DNA of 64,000 bases from Streptomyces typhae (GCF_009755605.1 NZ_WPNZ01000009.1:62001-126000), one strand, 5' to 3'; counted from the first letter of the stretch, positions 8,731-16,816 are shown. The notes: generated by a model from the sequence alone, not told the origin. Program-made: numbers and translations.

Positions 8731-9810
8731 CTAGGCGTGTCGGTCGAGGAGCCCCGAGCGGCCGATGAGGAAGCCGAGTTGGGTGCGGCTGCTGCTGCCG
8801 AGCAGGCTCGCGAGCTTGGCGACGTGCAGCCGGACGGTGCGTACGTTCATGTCCAGGCGGTGCGCGATCTCCGCGTCGGTGTGGCCCTCCGTGAGCATCC
8901 GGGCGATGACGCGCTGGACCTGGCTGACCGCGTGGACCGGCGGCCTCGGTGTGTCGTCGCGGAACAGGGGCGTGGCCAGGCGCCACATGATGTCGAAGGC
9001 CGTGGCGAGATAGCCGACCAGGGCCGGGGAGCGCAGCTCGAAGACGATGCCGCCGTCGTCGACGGCCGGGATGAAGGCGATGGCGCGGTCGAAGATGAGC
9101 AGGCAGGGCGGGAGTTCGTCGAGGGTGCGGACCTCGCAGGAGAGGACGGGCCGCCCGGGGTGGGCGCGCGAGGGCAGCGAGTCGAAGGCGGACTCGGGAC
9201 GGGACAGCGTGCGCAGCCGGCCGCCGCGTTCGCCGAAGTCGGCCATGCGCCAGGGCTCGTTGTGGGGCAGCATCTGCGGCCGGTCCGGGTCGCCCGGATG
9301 GATGCCGAGCACTTCGTGCGAGGCGTCCGCGAGGGCCTGGTGGACGGCGCGTCTGATGCGGGTCGTCCCCTTGAGCACCGTGACGGGGGACGCCGTGGTG
9401 TCGGGCACCGCGGCGGGGGCGAGCTGGAGGAAGGGTTCGAAGGCGGAGGCCAGCCGGGAGGCGCGGCCGCGCTGCCGGGCCACGCGTGCCTCGATGCCCG
9501 CGAGGAGCCGGGGGAGGGCCACCAGGGGCGGGGTGGGCAGGAGCCAGTCCGGGTCGTCGGCGTCCGGGTGCAGCAGCCCGGAGTCCAGGAGGCAGGGCGC
9601 GTCGGCGACGGCGTCGCCGCGCAGCCTGCACTCGCGCAGGGCACGCGCGTACAGCGCACGGCCTGCCTCGCACAACTCCTCGGGCTCGTGCGGCACATGC
9701 CGGCGTTCGGAGGGGCCGCCGCCGTGTGCGGGGGCCGCCATCCGGAGCCGGGTGGCGCGCTCGGCCGCGACCGGGGCGGGCACCACCGCCCGCGCCGCTG
9801 CGTCCTGCAC
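8731..9810 (-). CDS. LuxR-type HTH regulator, paralog 2 of 5
   Basis: The 359-residue protein has a GTG start at 9810 after AGGGGGAAG. The N-terminal signature ELCEAGRALYARALRECRL..LLDSGLLHPDADD and the HTH (VQRVIARMLTEGHTDAEIAHRL, MNVRTVRLHVAKLASLLG) match the other paralogs. The middle domain is the most diverged: the RTLYQHTTRH block is replaced by RTLSRPESAFDS, while VRTLDELPPCLLIFDRAIAFIPA remains. This suggests a changed ligand specificity. It heads a probable two-gene unit with paralog 1 and is divergent from the MBL hydrolase. Confidence 0.83.
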   Translation of the reverse strand: MQDAAARAVVPAPVAAERATRLRMAAPAHGGGPSERRHVPHEPEELCEAGRALYARALRECRLRGDAVADAPCLLDSGLLHPDADDPDWLLPTPPLVALPRLLAGIEARVARQRGRASRLASAFEPFLQLAPAAVPDTTASPVTVLKGTTRIRRAVHQALADASHEVLGIHPGDPDRPQMLPHNEPWRMADFGERGGRLRTLSRPESAFDSLPSRAHPGRPVLSCEVRTLDELPPCLLIFDRAIAFIPAVDDGGIVFELRSPALVGYLATAFDIMWRLATPLFRDDTPRPPVHAVSQVQRVIARMLTEGHTDAEIAHRLDMNVRTVRLHVAKLASLLGSSSRTQLGFLIGRSGLLDRHA

Positions 9811-10025
9811 AGGCTTCCCCCTGCTCGGTCTGGGGTGTGGGCGCGAATGACGGACGTCACACGTGTCGTCATCCTTGTCAACGGGACAACCGTTTTTCAA
9901 TGGCGGGGTTATCGCTTGCGATGGTCGCCCAATTATTCAAAGTTAAACGGATGTGGGGCCAGGGTGGCCGAGTGCCCACGCTGTGGGCTTCGACACACCT
10001 GGACGCGGCCCGTGTGTCGACGAAG
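9811..10025. promoter_or_regulatory. Divergent promoter region, paralog 2 / MBL hydrolase
   Basis: This 215-bp region contains an unusually AT-rich patch (about 9890-9955) and several inverted repeats. These include ATGACG...CGTCAT around 9846, TTGTC-N5-GACAA around 9876 and a perfect 9-bp repeat at 9990-10020. Promoters for both flanking genes are expected here. Confidence 0.6.
9990..10020. promoter_or_regulatory. 9-bp inverted repeat just before the MBL gene
   Basis: TCGACACAC and GTGTGTCGA are perfect complements separated by 13 bp and end six bases before the ATG at 10026. It could be an operator or an RNA hairpin that hides the ribosome binding region. Confidence 0.45.
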
Positions 10026-11015
10026 ATGACGTCCATGGACCTTCCTGTCGACCTCACCGTCCTTGCCGACGACAGCCTGTACTTGTGGGCGCCCCGCGGC
10101 GCCGCGGGCTCCTGGGGCCTGGCCAACTGCCTGCTCGTCACCTCCGGAACAGCGGCCGCGCTCATCGACACGCCGTACGACGAGCGCATGACCAGGGCGC
10201 TCATCGCGGCGGCTGACCGCGTCCTGCCCGAAGGGGCCGGGGTCCGTACCGTCGTCAACACCCACGCCAACGGGGACCACTGCTTCGGCAACGGCTTCTT
10301 CCCGGGCGCGGAGATCATCAGCACCGACGCCAGCCTGGAACGCCACCGCTGCGGTGAGATCTCGCCCCAGGAGATGCAGTACCTGGTGCACGCGAGCGAC
10401 CCGGACGAGCCGCTCGGCTGGTACGCGCGCGACCGCTTCGGCGCCTACGACTACACCGGCATCACCGTCGTACCCCCCACCCTCACCTTCAGCGGCAGCC
10501 ACGACTTCCTGGTGGGCGACACCGAGGTGCGCCTGATCGAGGTGGGGCCCGCCCACACCTCCGGCGACCTGATCGCGCACCTGCCGCAGCACGGCGTGGT
10601 GGCCGCGGGCGACGTCATCTTCTCCGGCGACCACCCCGCGCACTGGGAGGGCCCGCTCGCCGAGGTGGTGCGGGCCTGCGAGACCGTGCTCGCGCTCGAC
10701 CCGCAGTGGATCGTCCCCGGACACGGCGAACTGATCGGGCAGGACGGCGTCCGCGCCTACATCGGCTACCTCCGGGACCTGGAGGGCGAGATCGCGGACC
10801 GGCACGGCAAGGGACTCGACGCGTACGAGGCGGCCGACGAGATCCTCGCGGCGGGTTTCCACCCGCACCTGGGCGCCCCGGAACGCGTGGTCATGCTGAC
10901 GTTCATCGAGTACCACCACCTCGGCGGCACCGGAAACGCCCTGGGCATGGCCGAACTCGCCGGGCACGCGGCCCGCTGGGCCCACGCGCGGGCGCAGGTG
11001 CCCTCCGGCGCCTGA
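10026..11015 (+). CDS. Metallo-beta-lactamase-fold hydrolase
   Basis: The 329-residue cytosolic MBL-fold protein carries the metal motif THANGDH (about residues 79-85; a variant of HxHxDH with Asn at the second position). Further ligand motifs are PAHTSGDL (about 177) and PGHG (about 232). Many proteins with this motif hydrolyse esters, thioesters or lactones; the substrate here cannot be told. The start is ATG 10026 (a second ATG lies at 10035), with no strong RBS. It is divergent from paralog 2 and followed by the MmyB-type regulator. A lactonase or signal-degrading role would fit the regulator-rich setting but is speculation. Confidence 0.85.
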   Translation: MTSMDLPVDLTVLADDSLYLWAPRGAAGSWGLANCLLVTSGTAAALIDTPYDERMTRALIAAADRVLPEGAGVRTVVNTHANGDHCFGNGFFPGAEIISTDASLERHRCGEISPQEMQYLVHASDPDEPLGWYARDRFGAYDYTGITVVPPTLTFSGSHDFLVGDTEVRLIEVGPAHTSGDLIAHLPQHGVVAAGDVIFSGDHPAHWEGPLAEVVRACETVLALDPQWIVPGHGELIGQDGVRAYIGYLRDLEGEIADRHGKGLDAYEAADEILAAGFHPHLGAPERVVMLTFIEYHHLGGTGNALGMAELAGHAARWAHARAQVPSGA

Positions 11016-11169
11016 CGCCACGCCTCCTTCCCCGGCCCGCGACCGGCCGCCGACCCCCGTGAGCCGACGGCCGATCACGATCTGTTGGTCGTCGACTCTT
11101 TTGGGTTTATGGTGCAGTCACCGTGGGCGCGGCACGCCAGTCATGCGGACGGGGAAGGGGGGAATCGCG

Positions 11170-12039
11170 GTGGACGAGGACGCGCTGCGGCGCATACTCA
11201 AAGAACTACGCTCCAGAATCATGCCCGCGGAAGTGGGACTGACCCCGAAGCCCACCGGACGCCCGGGACCGCGCGTCGCCGGACTCGCCCAGCCCGACAT
11301 GGACATCCTGATGAACCGCGCGGTGGGGACCTACCACCGCTTCGAGAGCGGCAAGATGTCCCCGCGGGACGACTATCTGCGCCAGGTCGGCCAACTCCTG
11401 AGGATGACCGAGGACGAGTTCACGCAGGTGTATCTGCTCTCCCTGGGACAGCGCCCGCCGCACCCGCTGGACCCGAACGGCGGTGTCACGATGCCCGCCG
11501 CGGGCGCCTGGCAGCGGGCCGTCGACGGCCAGCGCGAGATCGCGTACGTCAGCAACGTCCAGTGGGACCTCGTCGCGTACAACCAGCCCTTCGCCGACAT
11601 CTTCGAGGACGGCACACCGCCGGAGAACACGATGCGCTGGATGGCCCTCGCCGACGAGGCGCGGGACCACATCCTCACCGACTGGGAGACCCGCTGGGCC
11701 CCCGGAATCCTCAACCAGATCAGGCTCGCGCACATCCAGCACCCGGAGAACGCCTCCCTCGGCCGGCTGCACAGGGACGTGCTCAAGGACAAGTACACGG
11801 GCCCGATATACGAGCGGAACACCGAGGTGTACATCCACCCCGACGGCGACGTCAGACCGCTGTTCCACCCCAGGAAGGGCCCGGGGCAGATCACGATGGT
11901 CGTCTCGGAACCGGCGAGCGCGCGCGGGGCGCGCCACGTCGTCCTGCTCTTCGACCCCCTGCCCGAGGCCGGGGCGGGCACGGTCGACGAGTCGCGGCAG
12001 CACGGCGACTCCGGGAAATCCCCGGGCGCCACGCCCTGA
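11170..12039 (+). CDS. XRE-family regulator with MmyB-type ligand domain
   Basis: The 289-residue protein starts at GTG 11170, preceded by GGGGAAGGGGGGAA. The N-terminal helix-turn-helix (about residues 30-90, motif around AVGTYHRFESGKMSPRDDYLRQVG) is followed by an MmyB-like PAS-type ligand-binding domain. The latter is recognisable by YVSNVQWDLVAYNQPFADIF and NTMRWMALADEAR; in related proteins it binds fatty-acid-like ligands. The C-terminal ~25 residues are low complexity. Such regulators commonly control a neighbouring redox or hydrolase gene; the MBL hydrolase is the obvious candidate. Confidence 0.85.
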   Translation: MDEDALRRILKELRSRIMPAEVGLTPKPTGRPGPRVAGLAQPDMDILMNRAVGTYHRFESGKMSPRDDYLRQVGQLLRMTEDEFTQVYLLSLGQRPPHPLDPNGGVTMPAAGAWQRAVDGQREIAYVSNVQWDLVAYNQPFADIFEDGTPPENTMRWMALADEARDHILTDWETRWAPGILNQIRLAHIQHPENASLGRLHRDVLKDKYTGPIYERNTEVYIHPDGDVRPLFHPRKGPGQITMVVSEPASARGARHVVLLFDPLPEAGAGTVDESRQHGDSGKSPGATP

Positions 12040-12088
12040 GGGGCGGGAGGGGAACGGGCGTGACGGCATGGAGGAGGAAGCCGAGGTG

Positions 12089-12484
12089 ATGACCGTCGGG
12101 GACGCTGCTCAGGCGCTCCCCCCGGACGCCGGCCCGGCCCTCGCGGCCGCGCGGTTCGCCCCCGTCGTGCACGCCATGGCCGACGATCTCAACGGCCGCG
12201 GCTACCCGGTGACCTGGGTCGTGGACCGGCAGCTCCTCGCCGGTGACTTCCCCCTCCAGGTCGTCGCCAAGGTCTCGGTGGTCCGGGTCCTGAACATCGC
12301 CCTCGACGACCGCCCCTCCCCGCTCGCGCCCTGCTGGCAGGTCAGCATGGGCCGTCCCTCGTCCGTGCGGTGGGAGCAGTCCGCCGTCCTGCACCTGGGC
12401 TCCGGCGGCTTCGACGCGGAGTGCGTGGTGCGCGAGGCCCTGCGGGCCGTGGGGCTGCCGCTCCAGCGGGCCGTCTACCACTGA
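12089..12484 (+). CDS. Hypothetical protein, 131 aa
   Basis: Not recognised. It starts at ATG 12089, with RBS GGAGGAGGAA (12070-12079); an in-frame ATG at 12068 lacks a well-placed RBS. The protein is mixed alpha/beta, without signal peptide or membrane segment, and ends in VVREALRAVGLPLQRAVYH. It lies 49 bp after the MmyB-type regulator on the same strand and is probably in its operon. It converges on paralog 3, whose stop is 27 bp away. Confidence 0.7.
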   Translation: MTVGDAAQALPPDAGPALAAARFAPVVHAMADDLNGRGYPVTWVVDRQLLAGDFPLQVVAKVSVVRVLNIALDDRPSPLAPCWQVSMGRPSSVRWEQSAVLHLGSGGFDAECVVREALRAVGLPLQRAVYH

Positions 12485-12511
12485 AGGTCCTGCGGGCCGC
12501 CGCGGGGGTCC

Positions 12512-13489
12512 TCAGGCGGGCTGGTCCAGGATTCCGGACCTGCCGATGAGATAGCCGAGTTGGGCCCGGCTGCTGCTGTTCAGGAAAGTGGAGAGTTTCG
12601 CGATGTGGACGCGTGCCGTGCGCACGTTCATACCGAGTCGGGCGGCTATTTCCGTGTCGGTCAGGCCGTCCGTGAGGAGGGCCGCAATCGCCCGCTGGCG
12701 GGGCGTGATGCCGTTCGACGCGGGCTGCGGAGCGGGCGTCGGCCACATCGGGACGGCGAGGCGCCACAGCAGGTCGAATACCGTCACCAGATAGTCGACG
12801 ACGGCTTGCTGCCGGATTTCCACGGCCGTGTCCCGCACCTTGTTGACGGGCAGGAAAGCCACTCGCCGGTCGAACACGAGCAGCCGGTCGGGCAGTTCGT
12901 TCAGGGTGCGGACCTCCACGTCGCCGTCGAGGTCGCGGTAGTGCGCGAGCGCGGGCGGGGAGTGGCGGGTGGTGTGCTGGTACAGGGTGCGAAGGCGGCC
13001 GCCGCGGGACAGGATGCCGTGCGTGCGCGGCAGGGCCCGCATCAGGTCGTCGACGGAGCGGCTGCCGCCCGGCTGGATGGCCAGGGCCTCCACCTGCGCC
13101 TTCGACGCCACGTGGTCGATGGCCGCGTTGATGCGCAGGCGGCCGTGGATGACGGTGGCGCCGGCGCTGTCCCCGGAGGAGGACGTCCAGCGCCGGTCCA
13201 GGTCCATCAGCGGGGCAAAGACGTCGGCGAGCCGGGCCTCGCGGCGCCGCTGGGCGGTGATGCGGGTGTCGATGGCGCCGAGCAGCCGGGGCAGCGCCAC
13301 GGCCGGCGGAGTGGGCCGCAGGGAGCGGGCGTCCTGGCTGTCCGGGTGCAGCAGCCCCAGGTCGGAAAGGCAGGGCGCGGCGCGGGCCTCCTCGGCGTGC
13401 AGCCGGCCTTCGCGCAGCGCGCGGACGTAAATCCGTCTGCCCGCCTCGCACAATTCCCCCGCGTCGTGCGACCGGTGTTCCATCCTCAC
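12512..13489 (-). CDS. LuxR-type HTH regulator, paralog 3 of 5
   Basis: The 325-residue protein has a GTG start at 13489, seven bases after RBS GGGGAGGAA. It has the family N-terminus (ELCEAGRRIYVRALREGRL; LSDLGLLHPDSQD), the middle block RGGRLRTLYQHTTRHS and VRTLNELPDRLLVFDRRVAFLP, and the HTH (RQRAIAALLTDGLTDTEIAARL, MNVRTARVHIAKLSTFL). It ends LGYLIGRSGILDQPA, nearly the same as paralog 4. It lies 52 bp downstream of paralog 4 on the same strand and is probably the last gene of a paralog 5-4-3 operon. Confidence 0.85.
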   Translation of the reverse strand: MRMEHRSHDAGELCEAGRRIYVRALREGRLHAEEARAAPCLSDLGLLHPDSQDARSLRPTPPAVALPRLLGAIDTRITAQRRREARLADVFAPLMDLDRRWTSSSGDSAGATVIHGRLRINAAIDHVASKAQVEALAIQPGGSRSVDDLMRALPRTHGILSRGGRLRTLYQHTTRHSPPALAHYRDLDGDVEVRTLNELPDRLLVFDRRVAFLPVNKVRDTAVEIRQQAVVDYLVTVFDLLWRLAVPMWPTPAPQPASNGITPRQRAIAALLTDGLTDTEIAARLGMNVRTARVHIAKLSTFLNSSSRAQLGYLIGRSGILDQPA

Positions 13490-13541
13490 GTCGCTGTTCC
13501 TCCCCGCACCTTCCTGAAGCCCCCGCCCCAGGTGCCGACAG

Positions 13542-14522
13542 CTAGTGATTCTGGTCGAGAATCCCCGACTGGCCAATGAGATAACCGAGTTGGGCGCGGC
13601 TGTTGCTGCCGAGGATCGCGGCGAGTTTCGCTATGTGCTCGCGTGCCGTGCGCACGTTCATGCCGAGGCGGGTGGCTATCTCGGTGTCGGTGAGGCCTTC
13701 GACGAGGAGTTCGGCGATGGCCCGCTGACGAGTGGTGACGCCGTTCTCGGCGGGGAGCTGGGCGGCGTGCGGGAACATCGGCGTCGCCAGGTGCCACAGA
13801 CGTTCGAAGGTGGTGATGAGGTAGTCGACGATGGCAGGCTGGCGTACTTCGAGGGCCACCGTCCGGTCCTTGCTCGCGGGGATGAAAGCCACCGAGTGGT
13901 CCAGGACGACCATGCGTTCGGTTACTTCGTTGAGCGTGCGGACCTCTACGTCGCCGTCCAGTTGCTCGTAATGGGCCTGGGCGGGCAGCGAGTGGCGGGT
14001 GGTGTGCTGGTACAGGGTGCGCATGCGACAGCCGCGGGAGAGGAACTCCTGCTCGCGCGGGAGCGCGTCGGCGAGGATCTCGGGGGAGCGGGCGCCGCCC
14101 GGCTGGACGGTGAGGAGTTCGTGCCGGGCGTCGGTCATGGCCTGGGTGATCGCGACGTTGATCCGCTCGAAGCCCTCCAGGACCATGATCTCCGGTGGTT
14201 CGGGTCCCGAGGTCTGCCGGGCGTCCAGGGCCATCAGCGGCTCGAAGAGCGCCGTGAGCCGCTCCTCGCGTTCGCGGTGGCGCGCGATGTGGTCCTCGAT
14301 GGAGCGCAGGAGCTGGGGCAGGGCCACGGCCGGCGCGGTCGGGCGCAGCCAGGCCATGTCCTCGATGTCCGGGTGCAGCAGGCCGAAGTCGATGAGGCAG
14401 GGCGCGTCGCCCGCCTCCTGGTGCCGTACGCGGCCTTCGCGCAGGGCACGGGCGTAGAGGGCCGAACCCGCCTCACACAACTCGTCGGGTCCGTGAGGGT
14501 GAGGGCGGGGTTCGGTGGTCAT
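13542..14522 (-). CDS. LuxR-type HTH regulator, paralog 4 of 5
   Basis: The 326-residue protein starts at ATG 14522, which overlaps the stop of paralog 5 by four bases (ATGA), so the two are translationally coupled. It has the best-conserved family layout: ELCEAGSALYARALREGRV at about residues 15-33; LIDFGLLHPDIED; middle domain with QPGGARS, RGCRMRTLYQHTTRHS and VRTLNEVTERMVVLDHSVAFIPAS; HTH RQRAIAELLVEGLTDTEIATRL followed by MNVRTAREHIAKLAAILG. It is cytosolic. The sensor domain is presumed to bind a small molecule or peptide, not identified. Confidence 0.86.
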   Translation of the reverse strand: MTTEPRPHPHGPDELCEAGSALYARALREGRVRHQEAGDAPCLIDFGLLHPDIEDMAWLRPTAPAVALPQLLRSIEDHIARHREREERLTALFEPLMALDARQTSGPEPPEIMVLEGFERINVAITQAMTDARHELLTVQPGGARSPEILADALPREQEFLSRGCRMRTLYQHTTRHSLPAQAHYEQLDGDVEVRTLNEVTERMVVLDHSVAFIPASKDRTVALEVRQPAIVDYLITTFERLWHLATPMFPHAAQLPAENGVTTRQRAIAELLVEGLTDTEIATRLGMNVRTAREHIAKLAAILGSNSRAQLGYLIGQSGILDQNH

Positions 14523-15535
14523 TTCTGTTTGTCCTGCTCGAGGATGCCGGACTGGGCGATGAGGTAGCCGAGTTGGGCGCGGCTGCCGCTGCCCAGGGCG
14601 GCGGCGATTTTGGCGATGTGGGCGCGGCAGGTGCGGACGTTCATGCCGAGGCGCCGGGCGATGGCCTCGTCCACGTGACCTTCGATGAGGAGGCGGGCGA
14701 TGGAGCGCTGGACCCCGGTGATCCCGTTGGTGGCGGGAGGGTACGGAACCTCCTCCAGGAGCGGGGTCGCACGCTGCCATTGTTCCTCGAAGACCTTCGC
14801 AAGGTACTCGACCAGACCGGGATGGCGGATTTCCAGGGCGTCCTTACGGTCCGCGCGGGCCGGAATGAGTGCCACCGTGCGGTCGAAGATCATGATGCGG
14901 TCGATGAGCTCCTCCAGCGTGCGTATCTGCACGTTTCCCTGCGACATCCGGGCCGCGTAGGCCAGCGTTCCCTGGCTGTGCCGGACGGTGTGCTGGTAGA
15001 GGGTGCGCATCGTGATGCCGCGGTCCAGAACGGTCTGCCCGCGCTTCAGCGCCACGTTGAGCGAGTTCTCGCTGCGACCGCCTCCTGGCTGGGCGGTAAG
15101 CACTTCGTGGCGGCACTCGGCGGTGGCCCGTTCGATGGCCGCGTTGATGTGCGCGTCCCCCTCCAGGACGGTGATGGCGTGGGTGGTGGGTTCGGCACGC
15201 GCCGTGATGGCCATGAATGGCTCGAAGACGTTGGTCAGTTCCACAGCGAGACGGCGACGATCCTGGATTTCGCGCTCGATGGGGTGAAGACGTTGTGCGA
15301 GTGCCGTGGACGGCGGAACGGGACGCAACCAGTCCGCATCATCGGGATCCGGGTGCAGAAGTCCCGACTCCAGCAGACAGGGAGTGTTCTCGGCCTCGGA
15401 GCGAGGCAGCCGGCCATTGGTCAGAGCGCTCGCGTACAACCTCGCCCCGACGTCGCAAAGCGGCGTCTCGGGGTGAGGATGTGTCGGTTTGGCGTTGGTT
15501 GTAAGCAAATCTCCACCCCCCAGGGTCCTGAACAT
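14519..15535 (-). CDS. LuxR-type HTH regulator, paralog 5 of 5
   Basis: About 338 residues if started at ATG 15535. No convincing RBS precedes it, and GTG 15556 or TTG 15508 are alternatives, so the start is uncertain. The family layout is kept (LYASALTNGRL; LLESGLLHPDPDDADW; QPGGGRSENS; RGITMRTLYQHTVRHSQG; RTLEELIDRIMIFDRTVALIPARADR; HTH VQRSIARLLIEGHVDEAIARRL, MNVRTCRAHIAKIAAALG). It heads the 5-4-3 group and faces the small-peptide gene across about 86 bp. It is the paralog whose promoter region is shared with the secreted-peptide unit. Confidence 0.83.
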   Translation of the reverse strand: MFRTLGGGDLLTTNAKPTHPHPETPLCDVGARLYASALTNGRLPRSEAENTPCLLESGLLHPDPDDADWLRPVPPSTALAQRLHPIEREIQDRRRLAVELTNVFEPFMAITARAEPTTHAITVLEGDAHINAAIERATAECRHEVLTAQPGGGRSENSLNVALKRGQTVLDRGITMRTLYQHTVRHSQGTLAYAARMSQGNVQIRTLEELIDRIMIFDRTVALIPARADRKDALEIRHPGLVEYLAKVFEEQWQRATPLLEEVPYPPATNGITGVQRSIARLLIEGHVDEAIARRLGMNVRTCRAHIAKIAAALGSGSRAQLGYLIAQSGILEQDKQK

Positions 15536-15621
15536 GCAGGAACATGATGCATCCACCCTGTGGCTTTGACGTGCTCGATTGAGACATCGTCTTGTTGTGC
15601 CGGGGGAGAGGAAACTACCAA

Positions 15622-15816
15622 GTGAGGACGAAGCCGACCATGTTTCAGAGCATGCTTCGCTCGGTGCTTGTCACCGCCCTCTCCGCAGGGCTGGTCGTAG
15701 GAGCGGTGAGCGCTCTTGATCTGTCCTGGGACAGCGCGCCAGCGGACGCGACCCGCACCGTGGCAGCGCCCCCCGACCTCGCCTGGAGTGTGGTGCCGGC
15801 AGGTGACGAGGCATGA
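15622..15816 (+). CDS. Small secreted or membrane peptide, 64 aa
   Basis: It starts at GTG 15622, eight bases after RBS GAGAGGAA. The N-terminus VRTKPTMFQSMLRS is basic. A hydrophobic stretch (VLVTALSAGLVVGAV, about residues 15-29) ends in VSA, a plausible signal-peptidase site after residue 31. The remaining ~33 residues contain two similar blocks, DLSWDSAPA and DLAWSVVPA. No known family is recognised. Its stop overlaps the next start (ATGA). Position next to five sensor-regulator paralogs makes a signalling or modified peptide conceivable; this is inference. Confidence 0.65.
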   Translation: MRTKPTMFQSMLRSVLVTALSAGLVVGAVSALDLSWDSAPADATRTVAAPPDLAWSVVPAGDEA

Positions 15817-16184
15817 GCACGCCCCCTGACGACCGTACCTTCCGCCGGGAGATGGCCACGGCCTACCGCTCCGGCTGGCACTTCATCGATCTCGCCACCG
15901 CCATCCCCCACTCCGGCGACTCGTTGATGGTGACCCTGGTCGGAGAGCCCGTCATCATCGTCCGCGACGACGACGAGGACATCCGCGCCTACCGCTGCCT
16001 GCGCCGCCCCCGAGGCGCCCCGCAGCCGGTCCGGTGCGCCGTGCGCTACGGCATGGTCTTCGTCAACCTCGACCAGCGTGACCACCAGGTCATCGACAAG
16101 CGCAAGCGGGACGCCGACCAGCAGGCCATCGACCGGCAGACCGCCACAGCAGATCCCCTCGCAGCCACCCCCCGCAGCGCCTGA
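15813..16184 (+). CDS. Degenerate Rieske-like protein, 123 aa
   Basis: The core GEPVIIVRDDDEDIRAYR...RGAPQ...GMVFVNLD (about residues 44-88) follows the pattern of Rieske [2Fe-2S] domains of ring-hydroxylating oxygenases. However, the ligand motifs CxH and CxxH are lost: only Cys62 and Cys75 remain and no His is at the ligand positions. It should therefore not bind the usual cluster and may have become a binding or partner protein. The C-terminal 35 residues are charged and Gln-rich. It is coupled to the peptide gene by a 4-base overlap and ends in a strong terminator. Confidence 0.65.
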   Translation: MSTPPDDRTFRREMATAYRSGWHFIDLATAIPHSGDSLMVTLVGEPVIIVRDDDEDIRAYRCLRRPRGAPQPVRCAVRYGMVFVNLDQRDHQVIDKRKRDADQQAIDRQTATADPLAATPRSA

Positions 16185-16228
16185 CGCGATTCCCCCGTCG
16201 TTGTAAATCGCGCAGGTGCTTCCCCCAG

Positions 16229-16268
16229 CAGCGGCGCCACCGTGGACCTGAACACGGTGGCGCCGCTG
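16229..16268. terminator. Bidirectional terminator
   Basis: A perfect 16-bp stem (CAGCGGCGCCACCGTG and complement) with an 8-base loop lies between the convergent Rieske-like and PPOX genes. Confidence 0.85.
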
Positions 16269-16282
16269 TGGTGTGCGGCCAC

Positions 16283-16317
16283 TTCCTGGTCACGTCCTGT
16301 TTCCTGGTCACGTCCTG
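16283..16317. repeat. 17-bp direct repeat over a stop codon
   Basis: TTCCTGGTCACGTCCTG occurs at 16283-16299 and 16301-16317, one base apart. The second copy contains the stop and last codons of the PPOX-family gene; the first repeats them beyond the stop. It is a recent-looking local duplication. Confidence 0.9.
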
Positions 16318-16733
16318 AACGACCGGCTGCCCAGCGCCCGGTCCACCCGGATCTCGATGACCACCCGGTCCGGGTTCGGTGACGGCACCCGCCCGTAGCG
16401 CTCCTCGTACCGCCGCATGCCCTCCGCCACCCGCTCGGGCTCAGCCGCGATCACGGCCGCGCCCTCCAGGGTCGCCCAGTGCCGCCCCTCGAACTGGCAG
16501 ACCGCGACCCGCGCGGTGCCGCCCTCCCGCTCGGTGGCGGCGCGGACGTGCGCCACCTTCCTGCTGAACCGGTTCGCGAGCACCCGCGCCACCCGGGCCT
16601 CCGGGTCGTAGGTCACCCCCACCGGGACCACGTGCGGGGTGCCGTTCGGGCGCGGCGTCGTCAGGGTGCACACATGGCGCTCCCGCCAGAAGCTGAGGTA
16701 CGGGGCGGGCAGATCGCCGAGGTCGAGGCTCAT
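16308..16733 (-). CDS. PPOX-class (FMN/F420-binding split-barrel) oxidoreductase
   Basis: The 141-residue protein is of the pyridoxamine-5'-phosphate-oxidase-like split-barrel type. Features include LSFWRERHVCTLTTPRPNGTPHVVPVGVT near the N-terminus (residues 14-40), the central ANRFSRKVAHVR and the terminal VVIEIRVDRALG. Small actinobacterial members of this type often use F420 or bind FMN or heme; the cofactor cannot be decided here. It is cytosolic and starts at ATG 16733. It is divergent from clpB across 178 bp. Confidence 0.85.
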   Translation of the reverse strand: MSLDLGDLPAPYLSFWRERHVCTLTTPRPNGTPHVVPVGVTYDPEARVARVLANRFSRKVAHVRAATEREGGTARVAVCQFEGRHWATLEGAAVIAAEPERVAEGMRRYEERYGRVPSPNPDRVVIEIRVDRALGSRSFRT

Positions 16734-16816
16734 GGCCAGGAACCTAACCCGCCGCTGATCCGTACGGAGACTGGGACCCCGCGGAAACCGGGGCCCAGGA
16801 GCCTTCTGAAGAACAC

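Noticed and set aside
10026..11015. Quorum-quenching lactonase annotation for the MBL-fold protein
   Set aside because: The metal motif THANGDH is shared by many hydrolases; nothing in the sequence fixes a lactone substrate.
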